In this document: positions 7,970-18,086 of the stretch, piece after piece
How the letters are laid out: every line of letters begins with the position of its first letter
Position numbering within the stretch: the stretch's first letter is position 1
Source of the DNA: Pseudomonadota bacterium
GTDB lineage: Bacteria > Vulcanimicrobiota > Vulcanimicrobiia > Eremiobacterales > Eremiobacteraceae
Direction: 5' to 3'
Length of the DNA stretch: 64,000 bases
Assembly: GCA_021325335.1 (NCBI GenBank)
Contig: JAJPHJ010000013.1
Location: 1-64,000 of the forward strand
The notes under the pieces: generated by a model
Told to the model about the DNA's origin: nothing
Seen by the model: the letters and a program-made list of their open reading frames with translations, nothing else
Database searches by the model: none
Program-made: the position numbers and the translations under genes

Positions 7970-9115
7970 ATGATCACGCAGCGCGCCACCGCGCCAGCCC
8001 TGCAGCCATACCTCGATTGCATCGCGGGCCTGCCCCCATCTTTTGGACACGCCTGCAGGCTGACGCACGAGCACGGCATGGTGCAATTCGCGCTAGAGGA
8101 TCGCATCCATCTGGAGCACGGCTACTGTTTGGACGACAACGCGCGCGCCTTCCTCGCCGCGCTTTTGAGCCTGCGGCTCAACCCTGATCTCGAGGGTGCC
8201 CGTTACGTCGGCGAAGCTGCGCTCACTCTCGTCGAGCGATGCCGCCGCGAAGATGGGCGCTTCCACAACTTGATGGCAGAAGATGGAGCGTTCCTCGACG
8301 AGGTCGGATCGCAGGAGAGCTTGGGCCGCACCATCTGGGCGTGCGGGATCGGTGCTCGCTGCGCCCCTCTTCCCGATTGGCGCGAGCGCGCTTCGCACAT
8401 CCTCGCCGGTGCGCTCGCCCACTTGAGCGATCTCACCGAGTTGCGACCCAAGGCGTATGCGGTTTTGGGCCTTGCCGCCGCGCTTCGCCCCGGGCATGCC
8501 TCGCCGGCAGCGGCGATCGCTCCGATGGAACCGAACCTCGAAGCCCCGATCCGAGACGCGCTCGGCTCGTTGGCGCAGGACCTGTTGCGTCGTTACGAGC
8601 GGGCAGCGGAGCCAGGTTGGGAGTGGTGGGAGCGGACCCTCACGTGGGGAAACGCCCGCCTCCCCGAGGCCTTGCTGCGGGCTTCCGCCGCTTTAGAAAA
8701 CCCCGAGCTCCTCGCGGACGGCCTGCGTTCTTTGGAATTTCTGGCAGGAGTGACGCAAATGAACGACATCTTCATCCCTATCGGCAACGACGGGTGGTAC
8801 GAGCGCGGCAAGGCGCGCGCCGTCCATGACCAGCAGCCCATCGAAGCGTGCGGGATGGTGGATGTTTGGATCGCGGCGGCGAAAGCCACAGGGCAGATGC
8901 GATACGCGACAAGGGCACTCGAAGCGTTCGGCTGGTTCTTCGGCCAAAACACCGAGCGCATCGTGATGGTCACCGAAAGCGGCGGCTGTCAAGACGGCCT
9001 CGAATCGGCCAGCTTCAACGCGAACCTCGGCGCGGAGAGCACGCTTTCCTATTTGCACGCGCATGCCGCGATGGCGCTGTTCCTCAAAGCCGGCGCAGCG
9101 CCGGCGCGAGACTGA
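7970..9115 (+). CDS. Glycosyltransferase-associated (alpha/alpha)-barrel-like protein
   Basis: RLTHEHGMVQFALEDRIHLEHGYCLDDNARAFLAALL resembles the 'HGYC.DDNARAL' domain often found with or fused to GT4 enzymes. Confidence 0.55.
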   Translation: MITQRATAPALQPYLDCIAGLPPSFGHACRLTHEHGMVQFALEDRIHLEHGYCLDDNARAFLAALLSLRLNPDLEGARYVGEAALTLVERCRREDGRFHNLMAEDGAFLDEVGSQESLGRTIWACGIGARCAPLPDWRERASHILAGALAHLSDLTELRPKAYAVLGLAAALRPGHASPAAAIAPMEPNLEAPIRDALGSLAQDLLRRYERAAEPGWEWWERTLTWGNARLPEALLRASAALENPELLADGLRSLEFLAGVTQMNDIFIPIGNDGWYERGKARAVHDQQPIEACGMVDVWIAAAKATGQMRYATRALEAFGWFFGQNTERIVMVTESGGCQDGLESASFNANLGAESTLSYLHAHAAMALFLKAGAAPARD

Positions 9116-9125
9116 GATCGATATC

Positions 9126-10100
9126 ATGGACGGAACCGAACAACAAGCGCTCGACGCATACTCGCAAGCCGTCGTCGCCGCAGTCGAGAATGTCGGGCCT
9201 GCAGTCGTCAGCGTGGGCATGTCGCGCCGGCCGCCCGAACGGCTCGCACGACGCGGGCTTGGCGAGATGCACGGGTCTGGAAGCGGTTTTGTCATCGCGC
9301 CGGACGGCTTTGTCTTGACGAACAGCCACGTCGTCAACGGCGCGGACCGCATCGACGTGCGCTTCGCCGATGGATCCGCGCGTCAAGCCTCGCTTGTCGG
9401 CGACGATCCACACAGCGACCTCGCCGTGCTGCGAATCCCGGACGCGGGACTGCCGGCGAGTTCCTTCGCCGACTCATCGGCGTTGCGCGTGGGCCAGCTC
9501 GTCATCGCCATCGGCAACCCGCTCGGCTTTCAGGCCACCGTCACTGCCGGTGTGATCAGCGCGCTCGGGCGGACGCTGCGTTCGCAAAGCGGCCGGCTGA
9601 TCGAAGGAATCATCCAGACGGACGCGGCGCTCAATCCCGGCAATTCGGGCGGTCCGCTCGTGGACTTTCGCGGACACGTGATCGGCGTGAACACCGCGAT
9701 CATCGCCGGATCGCAAGGCATCTGCTTCGCCATCTCCTCGAACACGGCGCAACAGGTGGCGTCGCAGCTCATCAATTTCGGCAGCGTGCGGCGCGCGTAT
9801 CTCGGGGTCATCCTGCAGATGGCGCGCATCCCCCGCCGCGTGGCCGCACGCCACGGCATCGCGCAAGAGACCGCGGCCCTCGTGACCGAGATCGACAACG
9901 ACGGCGCCGCGCACAAAGCCGGCATCAAGGCGAGCGACCTCATCGTCAAAGCCGGCGAGCGGCTCGTCCTCTCGCCCGACGACCTTCAAACAGCCTTAGG
10001 CCAGCATCGTATCGGAGATCCGCTCGTGGTCGAGGTGTTGCGCGCAGGCGAACGACTTGCGATGGACACGTTGCCGACCTTGCTGCGCGAGGCGGCGTAG
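9126..10100 (+). CDS. S1C (HtrA/DegP-like) trypsin-fold serine protease with PDZ domain, no evident signal peptide
   Basis: GSGFVIAPDGFVLTNSHVV...HSDLAVLRIP...QTDAALNPGNSGGPLVDFRGHVIGVNTAII; C-terminal PDZ-like region. Confidence 0.9.
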   Translation: MDGTEQQALDAYSQAVVAAVENVGPAVVSVGMSRRPPERLARRGLGEMHGSGSGFVIAPDGFVLTNSHVVNGADRIDVRFADGSARQASLVGDDPHSDLAVLRIPDAGLPASSFADSSALRVGQLVIAIGNPLGFQATVTAGVISALGRTLRSQSGRLIEGIIQTDAALNPGNSGGPLVDFRGHVIGVNTAIIAGSQGICFAISSNTAQQVASQLINFGSVRRAYLGVILQMARIPRRVAARHGIAQETAALVTEIDNDGAAHKAGIKASDLIVKAGERLVLSPDDLQTALGQHRIGDPLVVEVLRAGERLAMDTLPTLLREAA

Positions 10101-10154
10101 ACGAAGTTCGCAAGCGAGAGGGACGCTGCGCGAGATTCGGAAACTGGAACTGAA

Positions 10155-12317
10155 GTGGACCCTCTTGCAGCACTGAACGACGAGCAGAGAGCCGCGGCTG
10201 CCGACACGGAAGGCGCGGTTCTGATTTTTGCGGGCGCGGGCAGCGGCAAGACGCGCGTGCTCACTCACCGCGTCGCGCACTTGCTCGACTTGGGAAAAAC
10301 GCCGGCCTACAAGATCCTCGCCGTCACCTTCACGAACAAAGCCGCAGGCGAGCTGCGCAGCCGGCTGGCGCAACTCGTCGGCCCCGCGGCGCACAGTCTG
10401 TGGGTCGGCACCTTCCACGCCATCGGCGTGCGCATTCTGCGCCGCGACGGCATCGCGGTCGGCGTCGGTCCGAACTTCGTCATCTACGATGAGACGGACC
10501 AGCGCGCGCTCGTGCGCGAGATCTTACGAGACCTCAACCTGGATGAGCGGCACTATCCCCCCGGCGGCATCATCGCGCAGATCAGCCGCGCGAAGGAGCG
10601 CTGTCAAGATGCGAGCGCCTTCGCCGACACCGCTGACGGTCATCTCTCCAAGACCGTAGCCGCCATCTACGCCGAGTACGAACGGCGCTTGGCGAAAGCG
10701 AACGCGCTCGACTTCGACGATCTCATCATGCGGACGCTCGCCCTGCTCGAACGCGACGACGACCTCGCGCGCCACTATCAGCACCGCTTCGCCTACGTGC
10801 TCGTGGACGAGTACCAAGACGTGAACCAAGCCCAGTACCGGATGGTCCGTGCCTTGTCGTCGGGCTCGAAGAACATCTGCGTCGTGGGCGACGACGACCA
10901 ATCCATCTACAGCTTCCGCGGCGCCGATCATCGCATCATCTTGCGCTTCGAACGCGATTTTCCGGGTGCAAAGACTTTCCGGTTGGAGCGCAACTATCGC
11001 TCCACCAAGCCGGTGCTGACGGCTGCCAACGCGCTCGTCAGCCACAATACCCAGCGGCACCACAAAAAGCTGTGGACCTCGCGGGAGGGCGGCAAACCCG
11101 TCCGCGTCTACGCCGCCAATAGCGACCGCGACGAAGCGCGCTTCATCGTCGACTTGATCCAGGCCGGGATCCGAGAGGATGGCCGAAGCTTCAGCGACTA
11201 TGCGGTATTGTATCGGACCAACGCGCAATCGCGCGCGGTCGAGGAGGCCATGCTCGCCATCGGCATGCCCTACCGCATCGTCGGCGGCGTGGGTTTCTAC
11301 GCGCGCGCCGAGATCAAAGATGCGCTTTCATACCTGCGCTACATCGTCAACCGCGACGATGGCATCAGCCTGCGGCGCATCGTCAACGCGCCGCGACGCG
11401 GCATCGGGCAATCGTCGCTCAACGCCATCGCGGACGAGGGCGCGCGGCGCGGCCGGACCTTTGCCCAAGCGCTCGCCGATCCGGAGATCGTGAGCGCAGC
11501 AGCTCCGAAGAAGGCCAAGGACATCGCCGCCTTCTTGCGCGACATCGAGGCGTTCGCGCGTCTCGGGGACGAACGCGGGCCGGCCGCCTTGCTCGTCAGC
11601 GTGCTCGAAGACACGGGCTACGTGCGCGAATTGCAAGCCGAAGACACGCCCGAATCGGAAAGCCGCATCGAAAACCTGCGCGAGCTCATCGGCGTCGCGC
11701 AAGAATATGAGGAGCGTGAGGGCCCCGATCTGCTCGGCTTCTTGTCCAACATCTCGCTCGTCTCGGACCTCGACGCCCTCGACGCGAGCACGTCTGCGGT
11801 CACGCTCATGACGCTGCATATGGCGAAAGGCCTCGAGTTCCCGGTCGTCACGCTGTGCGGCCTCGAGGAGGGCATATTTCCGCATAACCGGGCCCTGCTC
11901 GACCCTTCGGAGATCGAAGAGGAACGCAGGCTCTGCTACGTCGGGCTCACGCGCGCCCAGGACGAGCTCTATCTCACCTTCGCGCGCCGCCGCATGACCT
12001 ACGGCAGCGCCTACATGCACCCGCCCTCGCGCTTTTTCGGCGAGATGAGCGGTTTGGAATATCTCAACGCGCCACCGGTGCTCGCGGCCGGGTCAGGCGG
12101 CGGTTGGGAAGACGTCGCTTTGCCGACCCGCACGACCGAAACTCTCGCGCTCGCGGTCGGCGACGCAGTCATGCATGAGAAGTTCGGGCGCGGTTCCGTG
12201 CTCGACGTGCGCGGTGCGGGCGGCGATGCGTTCGTCACGGTGCAGTTCGAGACGGCAGGTCGCAAGAGCATCATGCTCAATTACGCCAAGCTGGAGAAGA
12301 TCGAAGACCCGGTCTGA
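10155..12317 (+). CDS. pcrA: UvrD/PcrA-type DNA helicase
   Basis: LNDEQRAAAADTEGAVLIFAGAGSGKTRVLTHRVAHLL...VDEYQDVNQAQYRMVRAL...GDDDQSIYSFRGAD...TLMTLHMAKGLEFPVV. Confidence 0.93.
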   Translation: MDPLAALNDEQRAAAADTEGAVLIFAGAGSGKTRVLTHRVAHLLDLGKTPAYKILAVTFTNKAAGELRSRLAQLVGPAAHSLWVGTFHAIGVRILRRDGIAVGVGPNFVIYDETDQRALVREILRDLNLDERHYPPGGIIAQISRAKERCQDASAFADTADGHLSKTVAAIYAEYERRLAKANALDFDDLIMRTLALLERDDDLARHYQHRFAYVLVDEYQDVNQAQYRMVRALSSGSKNICVVGDDDQSIYSFRGADHRIILRFERDFPGAKTFRLERNYRSTKPVLTAANALVSHNTQRHHKKLWTSREGGKPVRVYAANSDRDEARFIVDLIQAGIREDGRSFSDYAVLYRTNAQSRAVEEAMLAIGMPYRIVGGVGFYARAEIKDALSYLRYIVNRDDGISLRRIVNAPRRGIGQSSLNAIADEGARRGRTFAQALADPEIVSAAAPKKAKDIAAFLRDIEAFARLGDERGPAALLVSVLEDTGYVRELQAEDTPESESRIENLRELIGVAQEYEEREGPDLLGFLSNISLVSDLDALDASTSAVTLMTLHMAKGLEFPVVTLCGLEEGIFPHNRALLDPSEIEEERRLCYVGLTRAQDELYLTFARRRMTYGSAYMHPPSRFFGEMSGLEYLNAPPVLAAGSGGGWEDVALPTRTTETLALAVGDAVMHEKFGRGSVLDVRGAGGDAFVTVQFETAGRKSIMLNYAKLEKIEDPV

Positions 12318-12362
12318 GCGCTCGGGCTGACAGGTCCGAAACCACATTTCAAGCGAACGGTC

Positions 12363-13139
12363 ATGAACGTGACAATAGAGAACCCGATCCGCGTCGCCAT
12401 CGCCGGCGCGCGCGGAAAGACCGGGAGCGTCGTCGCGCTGGCGCTCCGCCATGCGCCGGGCATCGAGCTCGTCGGCAAACTCGTGCGCCCGAACGGCGCG
12501 CTCGAGCACGACGAATATTCGGATTTCGCCAAACTCGCTTCGGATCGCAAGCCCGCGGTGCTCGTCGACTTCACGGTCTTCCCCGCCTCGAAAGCGCTGG
12601 CACTGCAAGCCTTGCAGTACGGCATCAGAGCGGTCATCGGCACCTCGGGTTACACGAGCGACGATCTCGAAGAGCTGCGCGCCGCATCCGCGAAAGCGAA
12701 GATCGGCATCGTGTACGCGCCCAACTTCTCGATCGGCGCCATCCTTTTGATGCAGTTCGCAAAAGCCGCCGCGCCGTATTTCACGCACGCCGAGATCATC
12801 GAGACGCACGCCGCCGCAAAAAAGGACGCGCCCTCGGGCACGGCGCTTGCCACCGCGCAGCTCATCGCCAAGAGCGGTCATCCCACCCGCAAACCTTCCG
12901 CGATCGTTCGCGCTGAAGGCGCACGCGGCGCCGACGTGGAGGGCGTTGGGATCCACAGCATCCGCATCCCCGGGGCAATCGCGGGTCAGGATGTGCTCTT
13001 CGCCAACGAGGACGAGATGCTCGTCATCAGACATATCACCTCGACCCGCACCGCCTTCGTCGCGGGCGTCATCAAGGCGGTCCATCTCGCTGCCACCCTC
13101 GATCATTTCGTCGAGGGCGTGAGCGACGTGCAGCGATGA
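12363..13139 (+). CDS. dapB: 4-hydroxy-tetrahydrodipicolinate reductase
   Basis: RVAIAGARGKTGSVVALAL...PNFSIGAILLMQFAK...ETHAAAKKDAPSGTAL. Confidence 0.93.
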   Translation: MNVTIENPIRVAIAGARGKTGSVVALALRHAPGIELVGKLVRPNGALEHDEYSDFAKLASDRKPAVLVDFTVFPASKALALQALQYGIRAVIGTSGYTSDDLEELRAASAKAKIGIVYAPNFSIGAILLMQFAKAAAPYFTHAEIIETHAAAKKDAPSGTALATAQLIAKSGHPTRKPSAIVRAEGARGADVEGVGIHSIRIPGAIAGQDVLFANEDEMLVIRHITSTRTAFVAGVIKAVHLAATLDHFVEGVSDVQR

Positions 13140-14143
13140 AGCCGCTCTCCGTCGTGATCGTGGGCGCCACCGGGCTTGTCGGGACGACGCTGTTGCGCGT
13201 GCTCGAAGAGCGCAAGCTGCCCGTCGGCGAACTCCACCTCTTCGCATCGGAGCGCTCGAGCGGCGCACGCGTGCACGCCTTCGGCAAAGAGGTGGCCGTC
13301 AGCGTGCTCGATGACGAGCGCCTTTCCAAGCTCGCCGACATCGACCTCGCCTTTTTTGCAGCGGGCGCTCGAACCAGCGCGACCTTCGCTCCCGCGCTTG
13401 CGGCGCGAGGCGCCATCGTCATCGACAAGTCCTCTGCGTTTAGGCTCGACTCGGAAGTGCCCCTGGTCGTGCCCGAAGCCAATGCCGAGGCGCTCGTGGG
13501 GAAACGCCTCATCGCAAATCCGAACTGCGCGACCATCCCGCTCGCAGTCGCGCTGGCGCCGCTCCGGCGACGATTCGGCCTCGCGTGGGTGAGCGTCGCG
13601 ACGTATCAGAGTGTCTCCGGCGCCGGCAAAGACGCGCTCGAGGAATTTCACCGACAGCGCCGCGGCGAGGACAAGCCCGCGCAGATCCTCCCACGCCGCG
13701 TGGAAGGGAACCTTTTCCCCGAGAACGGCCCGTTTGACGAGTCGGGATATAGCGAGGAGGAAGTAAAAATCGCAGCCGAGCTTCGCAAGATCCTGGGCGA
13801 CCCGGAGCTCCCGGTGTCCGCGACGTCGGTGCGCGTGCCGGTGGCGGTCTCTCACAGCGAGGCGGTCGCCTTTGCGACTCGCGACAACGCGACGCTCGCC
13901 GACATCGCACGCGAGTTGCGCAGCGCGCCCGGCGTGACGTTCCTGGAGGGCGCAGGTTACGTCACACCCCTGGAAGCCGCCGGCAGCGATGCAGTGTTCG
14001 TCGGCAGATTGCGCCCCGACACGGCGCACCCCGGCGCATATCTCGCCTGGGTCGTCAGCGACAATCTGCGTAAGGGAGCGGCGACCAACGCGGCGCAGAT
14101 AGCCGAGGCGGCGCTCGCGCTCCGCGCGAACGCACCGGTATGA
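13136..14143 (+). CDS. asd: Aspartate-semialdehyde dehydrogenase
   Basis: SVVIVGATGLVGTTLLRVLEER...PNCATIPLAVAL...TYQSVSGAGKDAL; ATGA overlaps at both ends. Confidence 0.93.
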   Translation: MKPLSVVIVGATGLVGTTLLRVLEERKLPVGELHLFASERSSGARVHAFGKEVAVSVLDDERLSKLADIDLAFFAAGARTSATFAPALAARGAIVIDKSSAFRLDSEVPLVVPEANAEALVGKRLIANPNCATIPLAVALAPLRRRFGLAWVSVATYQSVSGAGKDALEEFHRQRRGEDKPAQILPRRVEGNLFPENGPFDESGYSEEEVKIAAELRKILGDPELPVSATSVRVPVAVSHSEAVAFATRDNATLADIARELRSAPGVTFLEGAGYVTPLEAAGSDAVFVGRLRPDTAHPGAYLAWVVSDNLRKGAATNAAQIAEAALALRANAPV

Positions 14144-15351
14144 AGAGCCAAAAAGCGGCCGGCGCGACGATCGTCATGAAATTCGGCGGCTCTTCGCTCG
14201 CGACGAGCGAGCTGCGCGACGCGGCTGCCGCTCGTGTGCGCGAGGCGCGAGATGCAGGGCACCCGGTCATCGTCATCGCGTCGGCGATGGGCCGTCAGCC
14301 CCAAGCGTATGCCACCGACACGCTGCTCGGCTTGATCGAACGCACCGCGGGCGGGCCCAACGCGGATCTTTTGCTGGCCTGCGGAGAGATCATCAGCGCA
14401 GCAGTCCTGGCGGAACTGCTGGAGCGCAAAGGCGTTCCGGCTCGCGCCCTGACCGGCGGACAGGCGGGCCTTCTCACCGATGCCACCCATGGGAGCGCAA
14501 AAGTGCTTGCCGTGGATCCGTCGCCCGTGCGCGCGCTCCTCGATGCCGGCATCACTCCGGTCGTGAGCGGCTTTCAAGGTCAGACACAGGAGGGCGCGGT
14601 GACGACCCTCGGGAGAGGCGGCAGCGATCTGACTGCCGTCGTGCTGGCGCAAGCCTTCCGTGGCGCCACGCTGCAGATCTACACGGATGTTGACGGCGTC
14701 ATGACCGCCGACCCGAAGCGAGTGCCGAGCGCCAAGACCATCCCCTCGCTCACGTTCGAAGAAGTGACAGAGCTCTCCGAACATGGCGCGAACGTCATGC
14801 ACGACAAAGCTGCGGATCTCGCGCGGGTCGCGAAGCTCGAGTATTCCGTGCGCAGTTTGCGCACGGGACTAGGCACGAAGATCGGCGCGCGTGCGCCCGC
14901 GAGCGACCATCCGGTGAGCGGCGTAGCCACATCCTTCGGCTTCAGTTTTATGCACGTGGTTCCCGAAGCCGCGGTGCTGCCGGGCGGCTGGGAGCAACAG
15001 GCGTTTCGCGCGCTTGCAGAAGCGCGGATCAGCATCGATTGCGTCAATGTGAATTCAGCGGGGTTGTTCTTCATCGTCCGCGGTGGCGATGACGCCCGCG
15101 CGCATGCGTGTCTCGAGCCTTTGCCGCTCGCCGTCCGCACGCGTCGGGATTGCGCCAAGATCTCGGTCGTCGGTGCCGGCATGCGCGGAACGCCCGGCGT
15201 CATGTACCGGGCCGTGCGAGCGCTGAGCGGTGCCGGCGTGCCGATCATCCACAGCACCGACTCCAACATCACCATCTCTCTGCTGGTGCCTGGCGCGCTT
15301 GCCGGCGCAGCGGAAAACGCGCTCCACCAAGACTTCGGACTGGCCGGCTAG
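14140..15351 (+). CDS. lysC: Aspartate kinase
   Basis: IVMKFGGSSLATSELRDAAA...TTLGRGGSDLTAVVLAQAF...YTDVDGVMTADPKRVPSAKTI; ACT-like C-terminus. Confidence 0.92.
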   Translation: MKSQKAAGATIVMKFGGSSLATSELRDAAAARVREARDAGHPVIVIASAMGRQPQAYATDTLLGLIERTAGGPNADLLLACGEIISAAVLAELLERKGVPARALTGGQAGLLTDATHGSAKVLAVDPSPVRALLDAGITPVVSGFQGQTQEGAVTTLGRGGSDLTAVVLAQAFRGATLQIYTDVDGVMTADPKRVPSAKTIPSLTFEEVTELSEHGANVMHDKAADLARVAKLEYSVRSLRTGLGTKIGARAPASDHPVSGVATSFGFSFMHVVPEAAVLPGGWEQQAFRALAEARISIDCVNVNSAGLFFIVRGGDDARAHACLEPLPLAVRTRRDCAKISVVGAGMRGTPGVMYRAVRALSGAGVPIIHSTDSNITISLLVPGALAGAAENALHQDFGLAG

Positions 15352-15386
15352 AAGATGCGGCGTTGTTCACGCAGGAGCATTCTTCA

Positions 15387-16292
15387 ATGAAGCAGGGCCG
15401 CTTTGGACCCGTCGTCACCGCGATGATCACGCCGCTGCATGCCGACGGGCGCGTGAACGAGTCCGAGACCGCCCGCCTGGCCAACTGGCTCGGCGAGCAC
15501 GGCAGCAGCGCCCTCGTCGTCGCCGGCACGACCGGAGAAGGCCCGACCCTAGACGACGCTGAGAAGCTGTCGCTCTTCCGGACCGTGGTGTCGGCTGTGG
15601 GCGGCAAGCTGAGCGTGATCGCCAACGCCGGAAGCAACGACACGAAACGCTCGGTCGAGTTCGCGAAAAAAGCGGCTGCGTGCGGGGTGGACGCGCTCAT
15701 GGCGGTGGGTCCCTACTATAATAAGCCTCCCCAGCGCGGGCTCGTCGCCCACTTCACCGCGATCGCGGACGCGACGGAGCTCGGCGTCATGATCTATAAT
15801 ATCCCGGGCCGCACCGGAGTGAACATTTTGCCCGACACGATCGCCACGTTGGCAGCGCACCCCAAGATCGTCGCCGTGAAAGAATCGAGCGGGGATGTCA
15901 ACCAGCTGGCCCAGGTGGCCGCGCGCGCGCCGAGCGGGTTCGACGTCTACAGCGGCGACGACTACCTGGCATTGCCTTCGGTTGCTCTAGGCGCATGCGG
16001 GGTGGTGAGCGTGGTCAGTCACGTCGCAGGTTTGGAGATCGCCGCCATGCTTGAGGCCTTTCGCGCGGGCGACGACGATAAAGCCACGGCGCTGCACCGC
16101 TCGCTCATGCCGCTGTTCGCAGCGCTCTTCGCCGTGACGTCGCCCATCCCGGTCAAAGCCGCAATGCGCGCGCTCGGTTTCGCAGCCGGCGAGTGCCGCT
16201 TACCGCTCGTGGCGCTCACAGCCGAAGAAGAACGCGTCTTGCGTGCGGCGATCGCTCCCTGGCTGCGAGCCGGAGTGGTCGCGTCTGCCTGA
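15387..16292 (+). CDS. dapA: 4-hydroxy-tetrahydrodipicolinate synthase
   Basis: MKQGRFGPVVTAMITPLHADGRVNESE...VVAGTTGEGPTL...PYYNKPPQRGL...YNIPGRTGVNI. Track ORF starts too far upstream. Confidence 0.93.
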   Translation: MKQGRFGPVVTAMITPLHADGRVNESETARLANWLGEHGSSALVVAGTTGEGPTLDDAEKLSLFRTVVSAVGGKLSVIANAGSNDTKRSVEFAKKAAACGVDALMAVGPYYNKPPQRGLVAHFTAIADATELGVMIYNIPGRTGVNILPDTIATLAAHPKIVAVKESSGDVNQLAQVAARAPSGFDVYSGDDYLALPSVALGACGVVSVVSHVAGLEIAAMLEAFRAGDDDKATALHRSLMPLFAALFAVTSPIPVKAAMRALGFAAGECRLPLVALTAEEERVLRAAIAPWLRAGVVASA

Positions 16293-17067
16293 CAGCGCTT
16301 CCGCTGGCTCCAGGGTTTTCGTCCTCGGTTGTCGCGTCGATCTGGTCGACATGAACCAGGCCGTGGAGCGAATCAGCGGCCTCCTCGCGCAGAACCGTTT
16401 CGCACAGGTCGTCACCCTCGGCAGCGAGATGACGATGTTCGCGCGGCGCAACGCCGCGTACCGCGAGCTCATCAACACCGCAGACCTCGTCGTACCCGAT
16501 ACGGTCGGAGTGGTGTACGCGGCGCGCCTGCTGGGGTGTCCGATGCCTGAGCGGGTGGCCGGCATCGAGCTCGTCGAGCGACTGTGCGCCGGCTGCGCGA
16601 CCTCGGGCGACTCCGTCTTCTTGCTCGGAGGCGCGGCCGGTGTGGCCGACCGCGCGGCGGCAGCGCTGCAGGCGGACCACCCAGGCCTTCGGATCGCCGG
16701 CACGCAGCATGGGTATTTCGATGCGAGCGAAGAGCCGGCGATCGCGGCGCGCATACGAGAATCGGGCGCCCGCCTCGTGCTCGTGGCGCTCGGCTTTCCT
16801 CGACAAGAGTTTTGGATCCGCCGCTGCGCGGCTGCTCTCGGTGCGGTGACCTGCATGGGCGTCGGGGGAACGCTCGACGTGATCTCGGGGAAGTCGGCGC
16901 GAGCGCCGCGATCCGCGCGCCGCCTGGGCCTCGAATGGCTCTATCGACTCGTGCGCGAACCGCGACGGCTGGGTCGCCAGCTCGCCCTGCCGCAATTCGC
17001 CGTGCTCGTCGCCCTGCAAGCGATGAGCGGCCGCCGCGGCCACGCAAGCGCCTCTTCAGGACAATAG
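16243..17067 (+). CDS. WecG/TagA/CpsF-family glycosyltransferase
   Basis: VVTLGSEMTMFARRN...LINTADLVVPDTVGVVYAARLLG...ERVAGIELVERL...GFPRQEFWI...CMGVGGTLDVISGK. Start uncertain. Confidence 0.88.
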   Translation: MRRSLPGCEPEWSRLPDSASAGSRVFVLGCRVDLVDMNQAVERISGLLAQNRFAQVVTLGSEMTMFARRNAAYRELINTADLVVPDTVGVVYAARLLGCPMPERVAGIELVERLCAGCATSGDSVFLLGGAAGVADRAAAALQADHPGLRIAGTQHGYFDASEEPAIAARIRESGARLVLVALGFPRQEFWIRRCAAALGAVTCMGVGGTLDVISGKSARAPRSARRLGLEWLYRLVREPRRLGRQLALPQFAVLVALQAMSGRRGHASASSGQ

Positions 17068-17093
17068 CTCGGCTTCGTCAAAAGCCGCCGAAG

Positions 17094-18086
17094 ATGAAGG
17101 GCATGATCCTCGCCGGTGGCCTCTCCACTCGGCTCTATCCTCTCACGCTCGAGCTTCCGAAACCGCTCGTTCCCGTCCTCGACCGCCCCGTGCTGGGCCA
17201 CATCATCGAGTACCTAAAGCGCTTCGGCGTCGACGACATCGCGCTCAACGTCCACTATTTTCCCGAGGCGGTGACGGAATACGCCGGCGATGGCTCGCGC
17301 TTCGGCGTCCGGATATCATACCTGCACGAGCCCAAACTCATGGGCAGCGCCGGTGCGGTGCGCGCGCTCGCCGATCGCTTCGACGAGACGTTCGTCGTCA
17401 TCGGCTGCGACGACGTCACCGATATCGATCTCGAGCGCGCCATCAATTTCCACCGCGCCCACGAAGCCGAGGCGACGATCGTGCTCGTCGAGGTGCCGGA
17501 CGTCTCGCAATACGGCGCGGTCATCGTGGACGGCGACGGCCGCATCCAAGAGTTTCAGGAAAAACCCGCGCCCGGAACCGAGAAGAGCAAGCTTGCGAAC
17601 ACCGGCGTCTACGTTTTCGAGCCGCACCTGCTCGAACGCATCCCAGCCCAGACGTTCTACGACTTCGGCAAGCAGGTGTTCCCTGAGTTACTGCAGGCCG
17701 GGGCGGCGTTTTACGGGGTCCGCGACGACGCGTATTGGTGCGATATCGGAACGCCGAGCGAATATCGGCGGGCGCACCGCGACGCCTTGAGCCGGCGCAT
17801 CAAACTCGAATTGCCTCAAGGCGCCCAGATGGCTGAAGGTGTGTTCATCGGCGCCGGCGCGAAGGTCGCGCCGAAGGCGGACATCGTTGCGTGGAGCTGC
17901 ATCGGTTCGGGATGCGTGGTGGAAGATGAAGCTCGGATCGAGTCATCGATCTTGTGGAAGAACGTCAAGGTTGGCGCTGGGGCGCGGGTCGATGGTGCGG
18001 TGCTCGGCGACGACGTCGTGGTGGAACCCGGCGCGATCGCGAGCAGTGGTGAATACGGCAAAGGCGCACGCATCGCGCGGGTCTAG
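17094..18086 (+). CDS. NDP-sugar pyrophosphorylase with hexapeptide C-terminus
   Basis: MKGMILAGGLSTRLYPLTLELPKPLVPVLDRPVLGHIIEYL; paralog of 5438..6484. Confidence 0.9.
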   Translation: MKGMILAGGLSTRLYPLTLELPKPLVPVLDRPVLGHIIEYLKRFGVDDIALNVHYFPEAVTEYAGDGSRFGVRISYLHEPKLMGSAGAVRALADRFDETFVVIGCDDVTDIDLERAINFHRAHEAEATIVLVEVPDVSQYGAVIVDGDGRIQEFQEKPAPGTEKSKLANTGVYVFEPHLLERIPAQTFYDFGKQVFPELLQAGAAFYGVRDDAYWCDIGTPSEYRRAHRDALSRRIKLELPQGAQMAEGVFIGAGAKVAPKADIVAWSCIGSGCVVEDEARIESSILWKNVKVGAGARVDGAVLGDDVVVEPGAIASSGEYGKGARIARV

